From positions 2,232,001 to 2,296,000 of the forward strand of contig CM062382.1 in assembly GCA_031310005.1 (NCBI GenBank): DNA of 64,000 nucleotides, given 5' to 3'. Positions 26,001 to 38,700 of the stretch are shown one piece after another. A program made the translations under genes and the position numbers. Source of the stretch: Dactylellina haptotyla. Lineage: Eukaryota; Ascomycota; Orbiliomycetes; Orbiliales; Orbiliaceae. Under the pieces are notes generated by a model, which did not search any database, was not told where the DNA came from, and saw only the letters and a program-made list of their open reading frames with translations. The number at the start of each line of letters is the position of its first letter. Position 1 is the stretch's first letter.

Positions 26001-28666
26001 AGTTCCTTCCACTGCTGCAATTTCAGGCCCAACGTTGGATAGATTTGTTTGGCCTTCGTTGACAGACCTTTGCGAATCCATCGATTTGATGGATTGGGCG
26101 GACGATTTCGTCGAAGCACGATACGTCGATTGGAGAATGTAGTCTGTCTGCTGCAAGGCTTCCAACACGATTGTCCAAGAATCCTTAAGCGTCGTACCAA
26201 GCGCTGTCCCTACGTTTAGTAGAGCTCTTAGGCATATTAGGTTGCGAACGTTGAGAGGGAGGGGTTTATAGTCGGCTCCAGGGATGTTGAGAGTCGAGGG
26301 CGCAGTAGATGGATCGCCTTTGGAAGCAGAAGAGGCATCGCCATGGCCAGAGTAAGCAACGTGCGAGGAGAGGACTTGCGGCGGGACCGCAGCTTTCCCC
26401 AGAGTCGTGAGGAATGTATCCCTTGGTGTCCCGAGATCTAGAACACCTGCTACCTGTGTGAACTTTTGCAGAGAGCGTACTAAACTATGATAGTAATCGT
26501 TATCCAGCGTCGCGTATAGATACGTCGAGTAGAGCGCCAAGACCGCAGGCCAACAGCTGTCAACGATCGATGCAATTGTCTGGATCTCCGTTGCCAAAGG
26601 GTGGTCTTCTAGGGTAAGTGGGTTGAGGATGCCTTGAAACCGTCTCTTCATACTAGAACTCTTTTTAGATATCGTATTGGGCGGTGTCCCACTCGGCGTC
26701 TCCCCTCCACTAGTAGCATCGCTGTCGTTAGCGATTATAGCCTTTTGCGATGCAACCTTTAGTCTACGTTTCTTGGAAGGCTTGGCCTCTGGCAAGGGAC
26801 TGGCTAGAGGAAGTATGAACTTTGCCAGACCTTCCGAGAAACTGTTCACGCAGCTGAGAACCAAGGCGTAAAGATATGACTCCGGTGTAGACGGCGGCTC
26901 TGTTTTGTCCAATTGTTCGATGCAGGGAACTCGGACGGAGCTCCAATGTGGGCTCAGACCCGGGGCTGTGCCGTCACTCATTCCAACTGCACCGCCAATA
27001 ATACCAGCGACACCACCAGCTTCCATGGCTAGCTGTTCATTAGAAATGTTTCTCAGAGTATTCTGGTCCATGGGGATTGACGACTGTGTTCCCAGACCTA
27101 TGACACTCGGCTTCTCGGTAGCGAGACGGGCTAGCATGGCTGTGAGTTCTTTCAGCACCGGCCGTTTATCTTTCTGAGCATCGTATACGTTATATAGTCT
27201 TCGTATTAACGACGATTCGGCGAAGAGACCTCTGACAACTTCCATACACAGTGCTCGTTTCCATCCCGGACCGGTGTCCGGGTCTAGCATGTGCATTAAC
27301 AGACCAAGGGCGACCTCGCATTCGGATTCGAGAATCGATAGATGGCGTCGGATAAGAACGTAGAATATTCGGATAACTCGGACAGCGATTGGGAAGTTTG
27401 TCTTGTTGGAGAGTGACCGTATGACGAATGGGGCGACCCGTGCTCTGACGATATGAGCTTGTTCTTTGTGGGACAAAAAGATTTCGTAATGGTTGGATAA
27501 GACGGATTCTATGAGCTCTAGGCCGAAAGGTTGGGGTATCTGTGTGAACTGGACATGCTGGGGTTTCTGCCCCTCGGTTTGCAGGCAAAGGTCTTGGAAG
27601 ACCTATATATGCTTAGCTACAGAGCAAAATATCGAAAGATGGGGCATAAAGGTATACCTTATAGGCGTCTATCGCAGCTGGGCGCAATGATATAGTCTCT
27701 CCGTCTATGGAGACATCTCCGGTCGTGGGGATTTCAGATGCCTTATCTTTTCAAATTAGCCTCCTGGGGCGTTATTCAGAATCATAAGGTATAATAGTAC
27801 CATCTTCTGAGGCGACCTTATCGAAGACCGATATTATCAGTTGTTGTAAAGCTGCGCATCATATCAGCCAGATGCCCCCCTTTGCGCCAGGTACGACCGC
27901 AGACTCACTAGCAGCGGCTGTGCTGTTGACGACAGCAACTTTTGTTCCCTGCAAACTTGAACATATCGTCAGGGCCTCTTCAAGGTACGGGCCTTCGATG
28001 CTTGCGGCGTAATTCTGTAGTAACGAGGGGAGGGCTTGTAGGATTTTGAGCTGGATATCGGGGCCTGTCCGTGAGAATCAGTACGCCAGGCCAGTTGGTT
28101 GGGGGTGTATGAATGGGGGAGGCGGACCGAGGGTTACAGCGTCCCTGAAGGCGTCCAGCACCTCTTTTAATCTCGCCTATATTATGTTCAGCATATAATC
28201 CGCCAGATATAGGGAGTGAATAGGTGCGCGCACCGGAGAGAGCGCTTTGGCTACAATCAGACGCTGGAGACAGCTGATTCCCATGGCGGTGAGCCTCGGG
28301 TGCTTCGAGGCGCAAGCGAGTATAAACGGCGAGGGGAAATGCGGTTTCCGCGAAAGTTCTACGTAGAGCTCAGTCACAACTTCTATGCAGGATATATCAC
28401 TCTGGAAAGCTGTATATCGATTGCCATACCCCGTGCGACTTCATTTTCGGGGCTCGAGGAGAGAATCTTGAGTTCGGCGAGTGATTTCTCTGTGGTCTAC
28501 GCGCGGAACCCGACTACAATTAGCAACGTAAACAAAAGGAGTGAACCGCGAATATACACAAGCTGATGGAATAGAACGGTAAACTTGCAGCCCTGAGGTC
28601 GCCGCTGCGGCGCTTAGCTTCGGTGAGCAGCAGGCCGAGCTCGTTGGTGAGGATTTGGGCGGTCAT
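23031..28666 (-). CDS. MON2: Mon2-family Golgi/endosome trafficking scaffold
   Basis: Large Arf-GEF-like scaffold (related to the BIG/GBF Sec7 family but without a Sec7 domain) acting at trans-Golgi and endosomes with Neo1 and Dop1. Ten exons: 28585-28666, 28430-28489, 28234-28358, 28128-28176, 27909-28064, 27801-27851, 27658-27746, 25125-27602, 23353-25068 and 23031-23291. They total 5067 nt, 1688 aa, the family's usual size. Seven small exons are packed into the first 1.1 kb and two very long exons carry most of the protein. The N-terminal DCB region has LAELKILSSSPENEVAR, HPRLTAMGISCLQRL and DIQLKILQALPSLLQNY. The Mon2/Sec7-associated HDS region has ALEALTTMLEQSGENLKAGW near residue 935, followed by LQLICTDFL. 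Convergent with TRM11 (186 bp apart) and divergent from the UEV gene. Confidence 0.88.
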
Positions 28667-29094
28667 CGTGGGCCGGTTGGGTTCCCGTGGCGGTGCGGTG
28701 ACGACAGAGGTGGTCCGGCGGGCGTGAGGAGCGCTATAGTCTCATAAATGCCGACGAGGGTCGCTATGTGAACATGACGTCGATACCCACAAGCAGAATA
28801 TTAATACGCTTTTAATACAATAATACAGAAGTACGAGTACTTGAGTATGTGTGCAAGTACGTAGACAATGAACGGGAGAGGTGGTGTCTCTGCGCGTCCC
28901 GGCGTAAGGACAAACGGTGGCCCCAATCCAATTAGACGAGGCAGCTAATCAGCCACCCGATTTGGCCCCACCACGCGAGCACCTCTTCCTCTTCTTCCTC
29001 TTCCTCTTATTATCATATTCACAGACTACCTCCTAGCGACCACCGCGGATAGCTGATATTTCCTCCTCTGATACCGGGTACAATACACAAAAAC
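28667..29094. promoter_or_regulatory. Divergent promoter region, MON2 / UEV, with CTT tract
   Basis: 428 bp between two divergent starts. A (CTT/CCT)-rich pyrimidine tract lies at about 28983-29010 on the UEV side. No other motif recognised. Confidence 0.45.
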
Positions 29095-29718
29095 ATGTCA
29101 TCCAAGGTCCCAAGAAACTTCCGGCTGCTGGAAGAGCTCGAGAAGGGCGAGAAGGGCCAGGGCGCCGGTAAGAGCCAAACACGCATCAGCCGTGATGTAT
29201 ACCCACAGCAACAGCATCACAGCTGCCAACTCGAGAAGAAGAACACCGGGGGAACTGATAACACTCGTGTAACTCGTAGAGGCGTGCTCTCTCGGTCTGG
29301 ACGATGGAGACGACATCATGATGTCCAACTGGAACGGCACCATCCTCGGTCCTCCTCATGTGCGTCCCCTGCCCCGCTTCGACCCCTCCATACCAGATGT
29401 GAACCCCGTACTCTTATTCTAATCAACCCCACCCCGGCTGCCACAGAGCGTCCATGAAAACCGCATCTACAGCGTCAAGCTCCACTGCGACGAGAACTAC
29501 CCGGACGTGCCCCCATCTGTCCAGTTCATCTCCAGAGTCAATCTGCCATGCGTGGATCAGAATACCGGCCAGGTGTGCAAATGGCCGCTCAAGCATAAGC
29601 ATAGACAATATAATCTCATTCTCTTAAATTCTAGGTCATCCCGACGCAACTGACCTGCCTCGCTCAATGGAAGCGCGACTACACCATGGAACACGTCCTC
29701 GTAGAGTTGCGAAGGTAG
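29095..29718 (+). CDS. MMS2: Ubiquitin-conjugating E2 variant, Mms2/UEV type
   Basis: Non-catalytic E2-like partner of Ubc13; together they build K63-linked ubiquitin chains on PCNA for error-free damage bypass. Exons 29095-29167, 29280-29359, 29447-29572 and 29635-29718 (363 nt, 120 aa), slightly shorter than the usual 137-145. Visible UEV signatures: VPRNFRLLEELEKGEKGQGA, LDDGDDIMMSNWNGTILGPPH, HENRIYSVKLHCDENYPDVPP, VNLPCVDQNTG and LAQWKRDYTMEHVLVELRR. The HPN-plus-active-Cys motif of true E2s is missing, as expected for a UEV. Every splice junction falls inside a conserved block that becomes contiguous after joining, so the model is well supported. DNA2 and RAD51 lie further along the same strand. 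Confidence 0.93.
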
Positions 29719-30485
29719 CTCGAAATGCTGATTCTTATTATTTCTGGGACCGCCCGCTCACATGTCGAACAGATCCATGGCCCACCCGAGCAATAGAAAG
29801 CTCCCCCAAGCACCGGAGGGCAGCACCTACTAGCTAGGAAAACGCATGAGTATCCCTCCTCGTTAGAGCAAGCGAACAAAAACAATATACACAATAAACC
29901 CTCTTTATAAACTCATGGGAAAGATGGGCTCATACACAGTTGGACATACACTGAGATGGCCGGATCCTGAAGGTGTTTTTGGCGTTTTCTGTTGAACCTA
30001 TTTTGTAGTACCCCGGCGCAGCTCGCTCGATCTCCAAGTTGTGCTGTGCTCACTTACGATGTAATGAAACCTATGCATACACCAGCAGCAGCGAATCTAT
30101 TCTCTATTTCTCTTCCCATTATCATTCTCCTTTCTCCCTTCCCAATCTGATTCTAATCGCAAGTCGTCCGTCATGACGTTCTAAGAGCTTAAACGGGTTT
30201 GTTTCTCTCCAGCTAACCGTTTTAGCGACCACCAACATCACGCACAAACCAAAAATCTCTTTCTGCTTTCCAACCATCTTGAACTCCGAAGGATGGTCCG
30301 TATTGCCCGCCATAACATACCGCACCCGGTCCCCAGCATCCTTAGATGCGCTTTCCGAATACCACCACAGCCGTTCTACACCGCAATGTAGGCCACCGTG
30401 AAGCATGTCGGTTCCCTTCTTCAATTCAATTCTCAAATCATTCCCTTTTACCTCCCGAATGCTAACCCCACGTGCCTCTCTCCAG
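29719..30485. other. Intergenic, includes unresolved 5' end of next gene
   Basis: About 0.77 kb. It holds the UEV 3' UTR and, probably, the first exon of the LYR gene, which I could not fix. A branch-like GCTAAC (about 30459-30465) sits 20 nt before the acceptor CTCTCCAG ending at 30485. Confidence 0.4.
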
Positions 30486-32224
30486 GTCTCGCCATATACC
30501 GTAGACTGCTCGCCCACACCCGACACGTAGCCGATGACCTCGTCTCTTTCTCGCCTCCCCTTCACAATGGCGAGGCCGCGGAGCAATCCTCACCTCACAA
30601 ACCTCCACCCCTCAGTCATACCGTGAAATCCATCATCGTTCGCGAATTCCGTAAACACAGCAATGTCGACCCTAAAGTTTCCTCCGTCCGTGCGGCTCTC
30701 CTCCTCGCTAACAAAGCCGAACGATGTCTCCGTCTCGCTACTGCAAATCCTCCAGACCCCATCGAAGTCGCCCGCATAACCGCCTTCATCAATCTCTACC
30801 GTCAGTCCGGCGAAGCCCCCCTCCGCCGCATGCAAGCCGCCAACATCACCATCCAACCCGCGCCGAAGCCTAAACCGACGAAACAAATAAGCCCATACAT
30901 CCAGAAACTCCCACGAGAGTTACGGTATAAACCCTCTCTGCTTGGCGGGAATACCATCCCCCACATCCGTTACACTGGCACTCGGCAGCCCGCATCCCTT
31001 TCCGGCATGCTGAATAAGATGTTAAAGCGCAAGATCAAACGGGAGGAACGACTGGAATATCTGACGGATCTGCGGAGCATGGCACTCGCCGAGGACACGT
31101 TTGAGGACCATCTACGTGTAAATGCGGATGAAAAGTGGAGGAAGGAAGAGCAAACGGACAAAAGCAAGTGGAGTACCGTTGTCATCAAGACGTTGAACGA
31201 ACTGAGGCGTAGGATGTTCGTCACGCAGGTTGTGGCGTGGCAGCGGAGCGGTGAGAATATGAAGAAGATGGATGAGTTTAGGAGTAGGCGGGGGCAGTTG
31301 TTGAAGCGAATGAAGTCGGAAAGGGTCAAGGAGAAGGAGATGGCTAACTATAGCAGAGAGGAGAGGATTGTGAAGATGTTCGGCAGGAAAGTCAGCGAAC
31401 ACAGACCTCCGCGAATATATTTTCTCGCCGGGAAGCAGGACGGAGATGAAAAAATAGAATTTGTTACCGAGATGAAAGAGAGGAAACAAAAGAAGAAAAA
31501 GCCGTCGAAAAAGACTTTGCCAGAACAGACGGAGAAGCAGACGGGGAAGCAGATGGAGAAGTTGACTGAGAAGCCGACGGAGGAGAGCTCCCAGGAGGCC
31601 GATAAAAAAGTTGATAAGGTCCTGACTATGGTCAGGTCGAATTTGGTTGCGAAGTATTTCAAACCAGCATCCGATAACCCGGATGAGGCGCCAGTTGCCT
31701 TTGGAAGATATACGGGGCTTCTGGAGGGCGATATGCACGAGCAATGGACAAAAGCGAACGAATTGGGCGAATATTACCGGTTCGAGAAATTAGAAGACGA
31801 AGATGACGAAGACGTTGACTTTCTTTCCTGGCGGCCTATCGCCGATTTCACCCTCGAACATGCGGCACAGCTTTTGCAGCACCACGCGCGGGTTACGGAC
31901 GCAAAGGAACAGAACTTTGCTCGGCCTGAAAACCCTATAAGTAGGCGGCCAATCGTTGAGATGACGCCCGAGCATAAAAGACCCGGTTATAGGAAACCGA
32001 TGCGGGTTTTGCGGTCGAAGAAACAGGACAAGCCCATATCTGATCCTGGGGAGAGGACAGAGTCGAAATCACGTAGTCTTGCTCAAATTTTTGGAGATGA
32101 TGACGATGACGATGACTGGGATAAACCTCGGAAACCCGTTCAGCAAGTACCGTTAGAAACGGCAGTGCGAGGGGGGACAGGCGCAGGCATCGATGATGAT
32201 CTCGAGGATATCCTCGGGCGATAG
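30486..32224 (+). CDS. Cup1-like LYR-motif protein
   Basis: Basic, mostly helical protein with an N-terminal LYR/Complex1-like segment: LAIYRRLLAHTRHV, then TVKSIIVREFRKHSNV and ALLLANKAERCLRLA, INLYRQSG. LYR proteins bind the mitochondrial acyl carrier protein and help assemble respiratory or ribosomal complexes; the fungal Cup1 branch is mitochondrial. The long charged body (KRKIKREERLEYL, an E/K/T-rich stretch near 31530-31600, acidic DDDDDDDWD near the C-terminus) is disordered or coiled. The coding frame is open from 30392, but no ATG lies between there and the LYR block. The first coding exon must therefore be spliced in; I set the boundary at the acceptor 30485/30486. One possible first exon starts at ATG 30346 with donor 30399. 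Function is inferred from the motif. Confidence 0.65.
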
Positions 32225-32488
32225 ATGTGTATATACAGTTGTACAATAGTGATAAAAAATCAATAGACAATTCTACTATACAATTAAAATTTGCCATACT
32301 CTGCCGTGATCATGGAACAATTTCACGAGTGTCTTGTATTTCTCGCTTCGCGGCGCGCGAAACTTCAAAATTCTCTTTCCATTTCTTCACCCCGCGAAAT
32401 CTCTTGGCGTCCAACATCCCACTTTCCTTCACCCCACCATACCTACCATATACATTAAATACCCAAGCCGTCAAATAAACAAAATAAA

Positions 32489-33220
32489 ATGATGAACATT
32501 TGGATCGCAGCCTCCGATGGCAATACCGCGCAAGTCCTCTCTTATCTCGCCTCCAACCCGGCGCTCGTAAACGGCAGAGACGAAAACGGATACACTCCGA
32601 TCCACGCCGCTGCATCCTACGGCCACCTCGACCTCCTTCGCAAACTGGTGAACGAGCACGGTGGGAACATCAACATCCGCGACGAGGACGGGGACACGCC
32701 GCTATTTACGGCTGAGACTGTGGAGGTTGCGAGGTGTATCGTTGAGGAGTTGGGCGGTGATTGGACGCATCAGAATGACGAGGGAGTTACAGTATGTTTT
32801 CGAAACGAAAATATGTCCTTTCTATCTTGTCATACACGTCAAAGAAATCGTGGGATTAATGAAGTTTAAATTTACTGATATATTGTTCGGGAGTTATAGG
32901 CTGTCGAAGCCATAGAAATGGACGATACATACCCGTTAGTCGCTGCGTATCTTCGCTCGTTAGCGTCTAAGGAAACGACACGACAAGGAGTAGCTGCAGA
33001 CCCTGGATCGCCGCCTAAAGGGATCGCAGTCAATGTTAGGTCGGTGGACGAGGCGATGGAAGAGATGGAGCCTGTGGACGAGGAGTTTAAGAGAAAGATT
33101 GAGGAGTTGGCGTCACGACCGGGAGAGTTCACGCAAGAGGAGTTGAGGCAGTTGGTTACAGAGGTGGTGCATAAGCATGTTCTGGAGCCGGAGGAGAGGA
33201 ATGTTCGGACGAAGGAGTAA
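32489..33220 (+). CDS. Small ankyrin-repeat protein
   Basis: 207 residues from two exons, 32489-32791 and 32900-33220 (624 nt). Ankyrin repeats fill the first half: IWIAASDGNTAQVLSYL, NGYTPIHAAASYGHLDLLRKLV, DGDTPLFTAETVEVARCIVEELGGD. The first base of each repeat pair shows the usual TPLH-like turn. The second exon continues AVEAIEMDDTYPLVAAYLRSLA, then an acidic linker (EEMEPVDEEF) and a charged helix ending in VHKHVLEP. The size and layout resemble Yar1-type or other small cytosolic fungal ankyrin proteins; Yar1 is a ribosomal-protein chaperone, but I cannot assign that role here. The start codon is the first of two adjacent ATGs (ATGATG). Confidence 0.8.
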
Positions 33221-33638
33221 GAGGAGGCATGGTTTTGTAAGGAAGCTGATGGTAATGACTTTTTATGATCTGGGAATTCGCGGGATGCTGGTAGGGTATA
33301 TATACGGTCTGGGTTTGGAAATTTTTAAAAAGCGTTAATGTACGATAGCATGTACATGATTGTTTTAACGGTTATAGATTTCTAAATATTCCTATTGGCA
33401 AGTAAAATGCGAGGTATATACAGGAAAATCGTAGGGAAAAAGTCATCAAGGTTGTACAGGAAGTAGCGCTATGGATGACAGAGCCAGAAAGGTCGTTTGA
33501 AATCTAAGAAACGTAGATACACCGTTGTATGATGGAACCGTGCCCCTCTATATCTATGCATAAAGAAAGGACCAGTAGGTATGGGTATAACATGGGAACG
33601 AGAATTAATTTGTAAATATTATTGGAAACGAGGAAAAT
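33221..33638. other. Intergenic, convergent 3' ends
   Basis: About 420 bp between convergent stop codons of the ankyrin and carrier genes. AT-rich, no gene seen. Confidence 0.5.
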
Positions 33639-34630
33639 CTAGGAAGAGGTTGTGGTGACAGCTTCCTGAGCTTTGTCACGGGCCTTTTCGAAGAATTCGA
33701 TCACGTTGGTATACACGACGAGCAGGATACCACCACCAGGTCCGAGACGGAGAACCTTGGGCAGGAAACCCTTGTATAGAGCAGCGAAACCTTCTTCTCT
33801 GGCGACGATTGCGAGTGATGGGATGGTCCAGTTGTACTTTGGAATTTGTCCCTTGACTTTGACTGTGTTTTGAATACGAGATTTGACGACGTCGAAACTA
33901 AAAGGAGCAGTGTTAGGAATACCTCTCGCATTAAAGTCATTTATAAAGAATCTACTTACGGAGTATTCAAGATAGTACCAGCAGTACCACCGACGCCACC
34001 AGCAATCACATCATTTATCATCTGGCTCTTTTTCGTTTCGGCCTTTGGCAGCAGCTCCTTAGCCTGGAAGATGCAGCCAAAGTAACCAGCGTTCCAGACC
34101 AAATGGCGCCACATTGTGCTCTCCAACCCGTTGTAGAGAGCAAGAACACCCTCTGCCTTGACCAACTTGACAAAGCAATCAACCATGCCGTTGTACTTGC
34201 CGGCCGAGGCACGATCCTGCAACCGAATCTTGATCAATTCAAACGGAACGACGACGAAGGACTCGCTCACACCAGCAGTCGCACCAGTCAGGACGGCGAG
34301 CGGTTGGTTGGTCTTTTTCATTCCGAATGCCTTGCGGTAGACGGCGCCCCAGTAGTCGTTCGCTGCGAACTTGGTCGCACGCTTGGGTGCCTCCATGAGA
34401 ATCGGGGCGGAGATACCGCGGTATAATCTGCTGAAACCCTCATTCTTGATGATCTTGCGGAAACAGTCAAGAGTACCGGTGTAGGCGTCGGGGCCTGCCG
34501 CGCCGCCGACTTGCAGTTGTATCCTGGTCTTAACGACGTCAAGTGGGTACATGACCAGGATTTCGGACACACCGGCGACGGCACCGGCCGCGAAGTTGTA
34601 GATGAAGGGGAGCGGCTTCTTTTCCGACAT
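33639..34630 (-). CDS. ODC1: Mitochondrial 2-oxodicarboxylate carrier
   Basis: Inner-membrane carrier of the SLC25 family exchanging 2-oxoadipate and 2-oxoglutarate, linked to lysine metabolism. Two exons, 33960-34630 and 33639-33897 (930 nt, 309 aa, a typical carrier length). All three signature repeats are present: YPLDVVKTRIQ, VPFELIKIRLQ and TPFDVVKSRIQ, the third created by splicing in the middle of its Pro codon. Each is followed by the (D/E)G-type half-signature (NEGFSRLYRG, AEGVLALYNGL, EEGFAALYKGF). The ODC assignment rests on the N-terminal LPFIYNFAAGAVAGVSEI and KRATKFAANDYWG. C-ending codons are frequent, as in a well expressed gene. Divergent from DNA2. Confidence 0.92.
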
Positions 34631-35757
34631 TTTTGCTATTGGGTGGATATGTGTCGTGTGGGTGTTGGTTTTGTGTGGGAAGAGCGACGAAAAAGGACAG
34701 GTCGTTCCGAGGTTGAAATGTTATTTGTGCGACAGTGCTACCACCCTTGCCAAAGTCGAAAACGTCTAAATGTCGTCGTTGGTGGGATAGGGAATGGAGA
34801 GAGGAAGCAGGCAAAATTTAAAGGTCAGACGACAGATGCTTTTATTTATATGGTTATGATACAGATAAGAGTAGCTTCTGACGGAACCATCAAAAATCAC
34901 GCTTACCCCGTACGTTCTCCGATTTTTATCTTATTTATTTTAGTGTTTTTTTTTTTGCTTCTGACAAGGTCGGCGGGCTAAGAGGGAAAAAAATTACTTA
35001 GTATGGGGTAAATTTTCACCTGCCGTTATCGCCGATGGTTCTGTCGCCGCATTCGCTAGCTTGATGCTTGTTTGTGCATGTGAGCCGGCCTGGACCGACT
35101 GGCTCTGGCCCCCACCATGAATTAATTACTTGAGTATTGGGTCCGCCCCACGTTCGGTGCAGCTTGGGGGATCGATCGGGTGTGACGTCGGGCACTTGGC
35201 GGGCTCGTTTGCTAGTCGTTATTGCTATAATAATGGAGAATATAATGCACCGGACGAGTAGACCATAGCACAGTGGTCTACAGGCTGAAACATAGCATAT
35301 AATGGCGCAAACAATTAATTCAATTGATATTGACTGTCCTGCAGCAACCGTGCGATGCGCGGAGATGTGTTGGGGGAGGTCGAGTTTGCAGGGTGTAACG
35401 ACAGCCGAAAGGGAATGCGGCGGGTTGCTTGGCAGCGTTTGTTTACAGCAGCCAAAATTAACACGCGTATTTTCAAAACACCAATTTGACTGCCCGTTTT
35501 GGGAGTCCAATTTAACGTCGTTTTCGGAATTCAGAACACCTCAACCTCATCAACCTCGCCATCGTCTGCCGAACCAGCCTCGGTGATGGATACATAGACG
35601 GCCCTTCTTCGACTTTGCATTTGCTCCATTGCGTTTTTGTTGGCATCTCTTCATCGGCGTCTTTCTTCTGTTTGCATTTCTTTAGCCCTTTGCCTTTCGT
35701 CCCCTCGATGCAAGCGCTCCTTCTTTTGCTACGTACTATTCAACTCGCACACCTATA
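34631..35757. promoter_or_regulatory. Divergent upstream region, carrier / DNA2
   Basis: About 1.1 kb between divergent starts. It includes a T-run (about 34948-34957) and a pyrimidine-rich run before DNA2. Short open frames here show no family resemblance. No specific element recognised. Confidence 0.4.
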
Positions 35758-38700
35758 ATGTCTAAACGGACTACCAGCTTTTTGGATCAGGATCACTCGG
35801 CTGCTGTATTTGAATCCCTATTCCCAACTCTCATTAGAAGATCTACTGACAACCTTGCATCTATCTAGCCCCGTCCGGAAAACCGTCTTGGATTTAGGAG
35901 ATACAATACCAATAATGGAGTCCCAAAGCCACTGGCTGGCCAGCCCCTCAAGAAGACCAACTCGGAGCCCGTATTAGTCTCTGCGAAGACAAAGGAAAAG
36001 TTAGGATCCTTTGCGCACAAAAACGCTGCTCCCGTTCGGAAGCAATCCGTCGAAGTTGAACATATCTCGAAGTCTGCCGAGCCTCAAGATGATATATCTA
36101 AGCTACCTGCTGCGCCAATTGACTCCTCGCCACCGGTCCTCCGCAAAGAGAACTTAAAACCAGAACCCAAAACTTCTTTCCAGGGAGACCAATCTACTGT
36201 TACCAAGGCTAACAAAGCCGGGTCAAAGACGGCTCCCGATTCCAACCTTTCGACATCCCGAGGAACCAATAACATACCCTCGACTCCACAACATCGATAT
36301 GCTTTGAATGACTTGTTAACCCAGGCCAATATGACACCGTCTGTCACTATATCTAATGAAGAGGCTTCTCCGGAAGATAGAGTCTCCTGGAAGAACTCCC
36401 CGAAAAAGTCGCAGGGACAGCCGGATGGTACCCCTTTACGAAGAGGGAAAGGTCGGGCCGTGGTGCATAAGAAGAGAGCACGAAGCTCGTCACCCGTTGA
36501 TACACCCCGTGCTAGTAAGCGTGTGGGAACTCAGTTGGCGTTCGACATATCTTCGTCTGCCCTCAAGACACCAATGACGAATCCGTTCGAGGATGCTTGG
36601 ACTAGAAGGCTTCAGGAACATCCTAGCGCCGGTGTCTCCACTGTCAAAGGGGAGAGTATCTTCGATGGGAGCTCGCCGCGCGCGCCAACGGATATTGGCG
36701 ATTCACCCTCCGCACTGCGACGATCTTTTAGCGCGCCTGCCAAACGACTAAAGCTCGGCGAACCTAGAACTGGGGAGGCTGCTAATCCTGAGGCTAAGAA
36801 TCCTCTGAGCACGCTGAAACTGGCGAGACGTGGCGGCCTTCCTGGGCGTAATCCTACCAACGATCGCGTGTCGAGTCTGTTGGCCAAACTTAAAGACACC
36901 AAGGTCACCGCCCTCCAGAAATCAGAAACTGCCCCGCCGGCACTATATTCTTCGCCAAACTCTCTCAGTGGTAGATTTGATGACGCCACCTCTTCTATTC
37001 AAGCCCAAGTTACTCCTCCGGTAGTCGAAACGGGACCATGGGAGAGAGAGACTTCGGCAGCACCATCTAGGCGATCTAATTCTGTGAAGCCTTCTAGCGA
37101 CTCGAACAAAGTTACCAAGGGGGTTTCTCTTGCCGTAGCCCCTTGCCAAGAACCCAAATCGGACGACTATGGACTAGATGACGACGATGACGAGGAGATG
37201 TTTGAATTGGTTGAGAGTACCAGCCGCAGTGTTCAACCCAGGTGTGATGCTACGCAAGACGAGAACAATGAAGTAGTGTCTGAGGCTCAAGATGAAGAGA
37301 TGGACGATTACGGACTTGATGATTTAGATGACGATGATGATGCTTGGGAGGCGGATATCGCTAAAGCTGTAGGCAGTTCTGGCACGTCTAAATCACCAAG
37401 TAAAAAGAAATTCAAAACGCCTGTTAAGGCGTCTCCCGTGGTTTCGTTGCCAAAGCAGCATAAACCTGTCGTAACAAGCCCTTCGTCGGACGACTACGGA
37501 AGTGATTTTGACCCGGACGAAGTAGTAGTAAGTTCATATTCTAGTTTAGTTTTCAGTGGGGTAATTCACTAAGTTTCGAAAGAAAGACGCAAAATCCCGG
37601 GTTATACAAAGATTCGTGGTACTAGACGTATTCGAAGATGATTACATTTCAAGCAGCGGAGATACAAAATCAGAAAAAGCTCTGCGCGTAGAAGACGAGA
37701 AAACCCGGACGGAAAGACGAGTTCTCCTCCGGCAGTCATGGATGGACTGCGATGTACGAGAAGGCGATGTCGTCAATGTCATAGGAGCCTTTGACGATGA
37801 AACCTGCATTATCGATAACACGCAGAACATGCTTATTCTTCACCCAGATATCCTTCTATCCGCCACGGCAGTCGCCGATTCCTTCGATTGCATTCGACTC
37901 GCGACGTTGAAGGAAAGGGTCAAAGCTATTTCTGATGCGTCGGAGTGGAGTGTTTACGGAAATATCCTTCACGAGCTTTTCCAGGCTGCGTTAAGCGCGA
38001 ATGACTTTTCGTCGGCTTTCCTGGAAAAAGAGATTAACCGTATTCTTTCCGCGCAGATGCAAAATTTGTATGCTGTTCGGGTTACCCCTGGCACAGCTAC
38101 GGATCACCTACGGACAAAATTACCACCGCTTCAGGAGTGGGCGAAGTCGTTTGTATCTGCTCGGCCGCAGCATGGTGCCATTGCCAAGGGACACCGAGCT
38201 CCAGATTCAAATCTTGCTATTAGGAAGGTTTTGGATGTCGAGGAGCACATATGGTCTCCAAAATTTGGGCTCAAGGGCAACATGGACGTAACAGTTGAGA
38301 TTGAGATACGGGACTTAAAGGGGACTCGGACTTTAACAGCTCCGCTTGAGCTGAAAACCGGGCGGAACACCAAGAATATGACGCATAGAGCTCAGACAAT
38401 GCTATACACGCTCCTTATGTCTGATCGTTATGGTAAGTTTATAAACATCTTTTCTTTCAAACATACTGTTTATGCTAATAATACGTTCTTCAGATATCGA
38501 GTCTCTTTGTGGTATTCTATACTACACGGAAACATCTGAAACGCTTCGAATACCGAATCTTACTGATGAGTTGAGGGGTTTGATGATTGGGAGGAATCAT
38601 CTGGCCCGATTCATCTATAGTAAACTTGATCTGCCGCCGATGCTGCAAGATAAACGGACGTGTGGGAGATGTTATGCTAAAACTTCATGTTTCGTATACC

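Noticed and set aside
30398-30485. GTG at 30398 as the start of the Cup1-like protein
   Set aside because: Fungal nuclear genes rarely start at GTG, and the residues before the LYR block are not family-like; a branch site and acceptor end at 30485.
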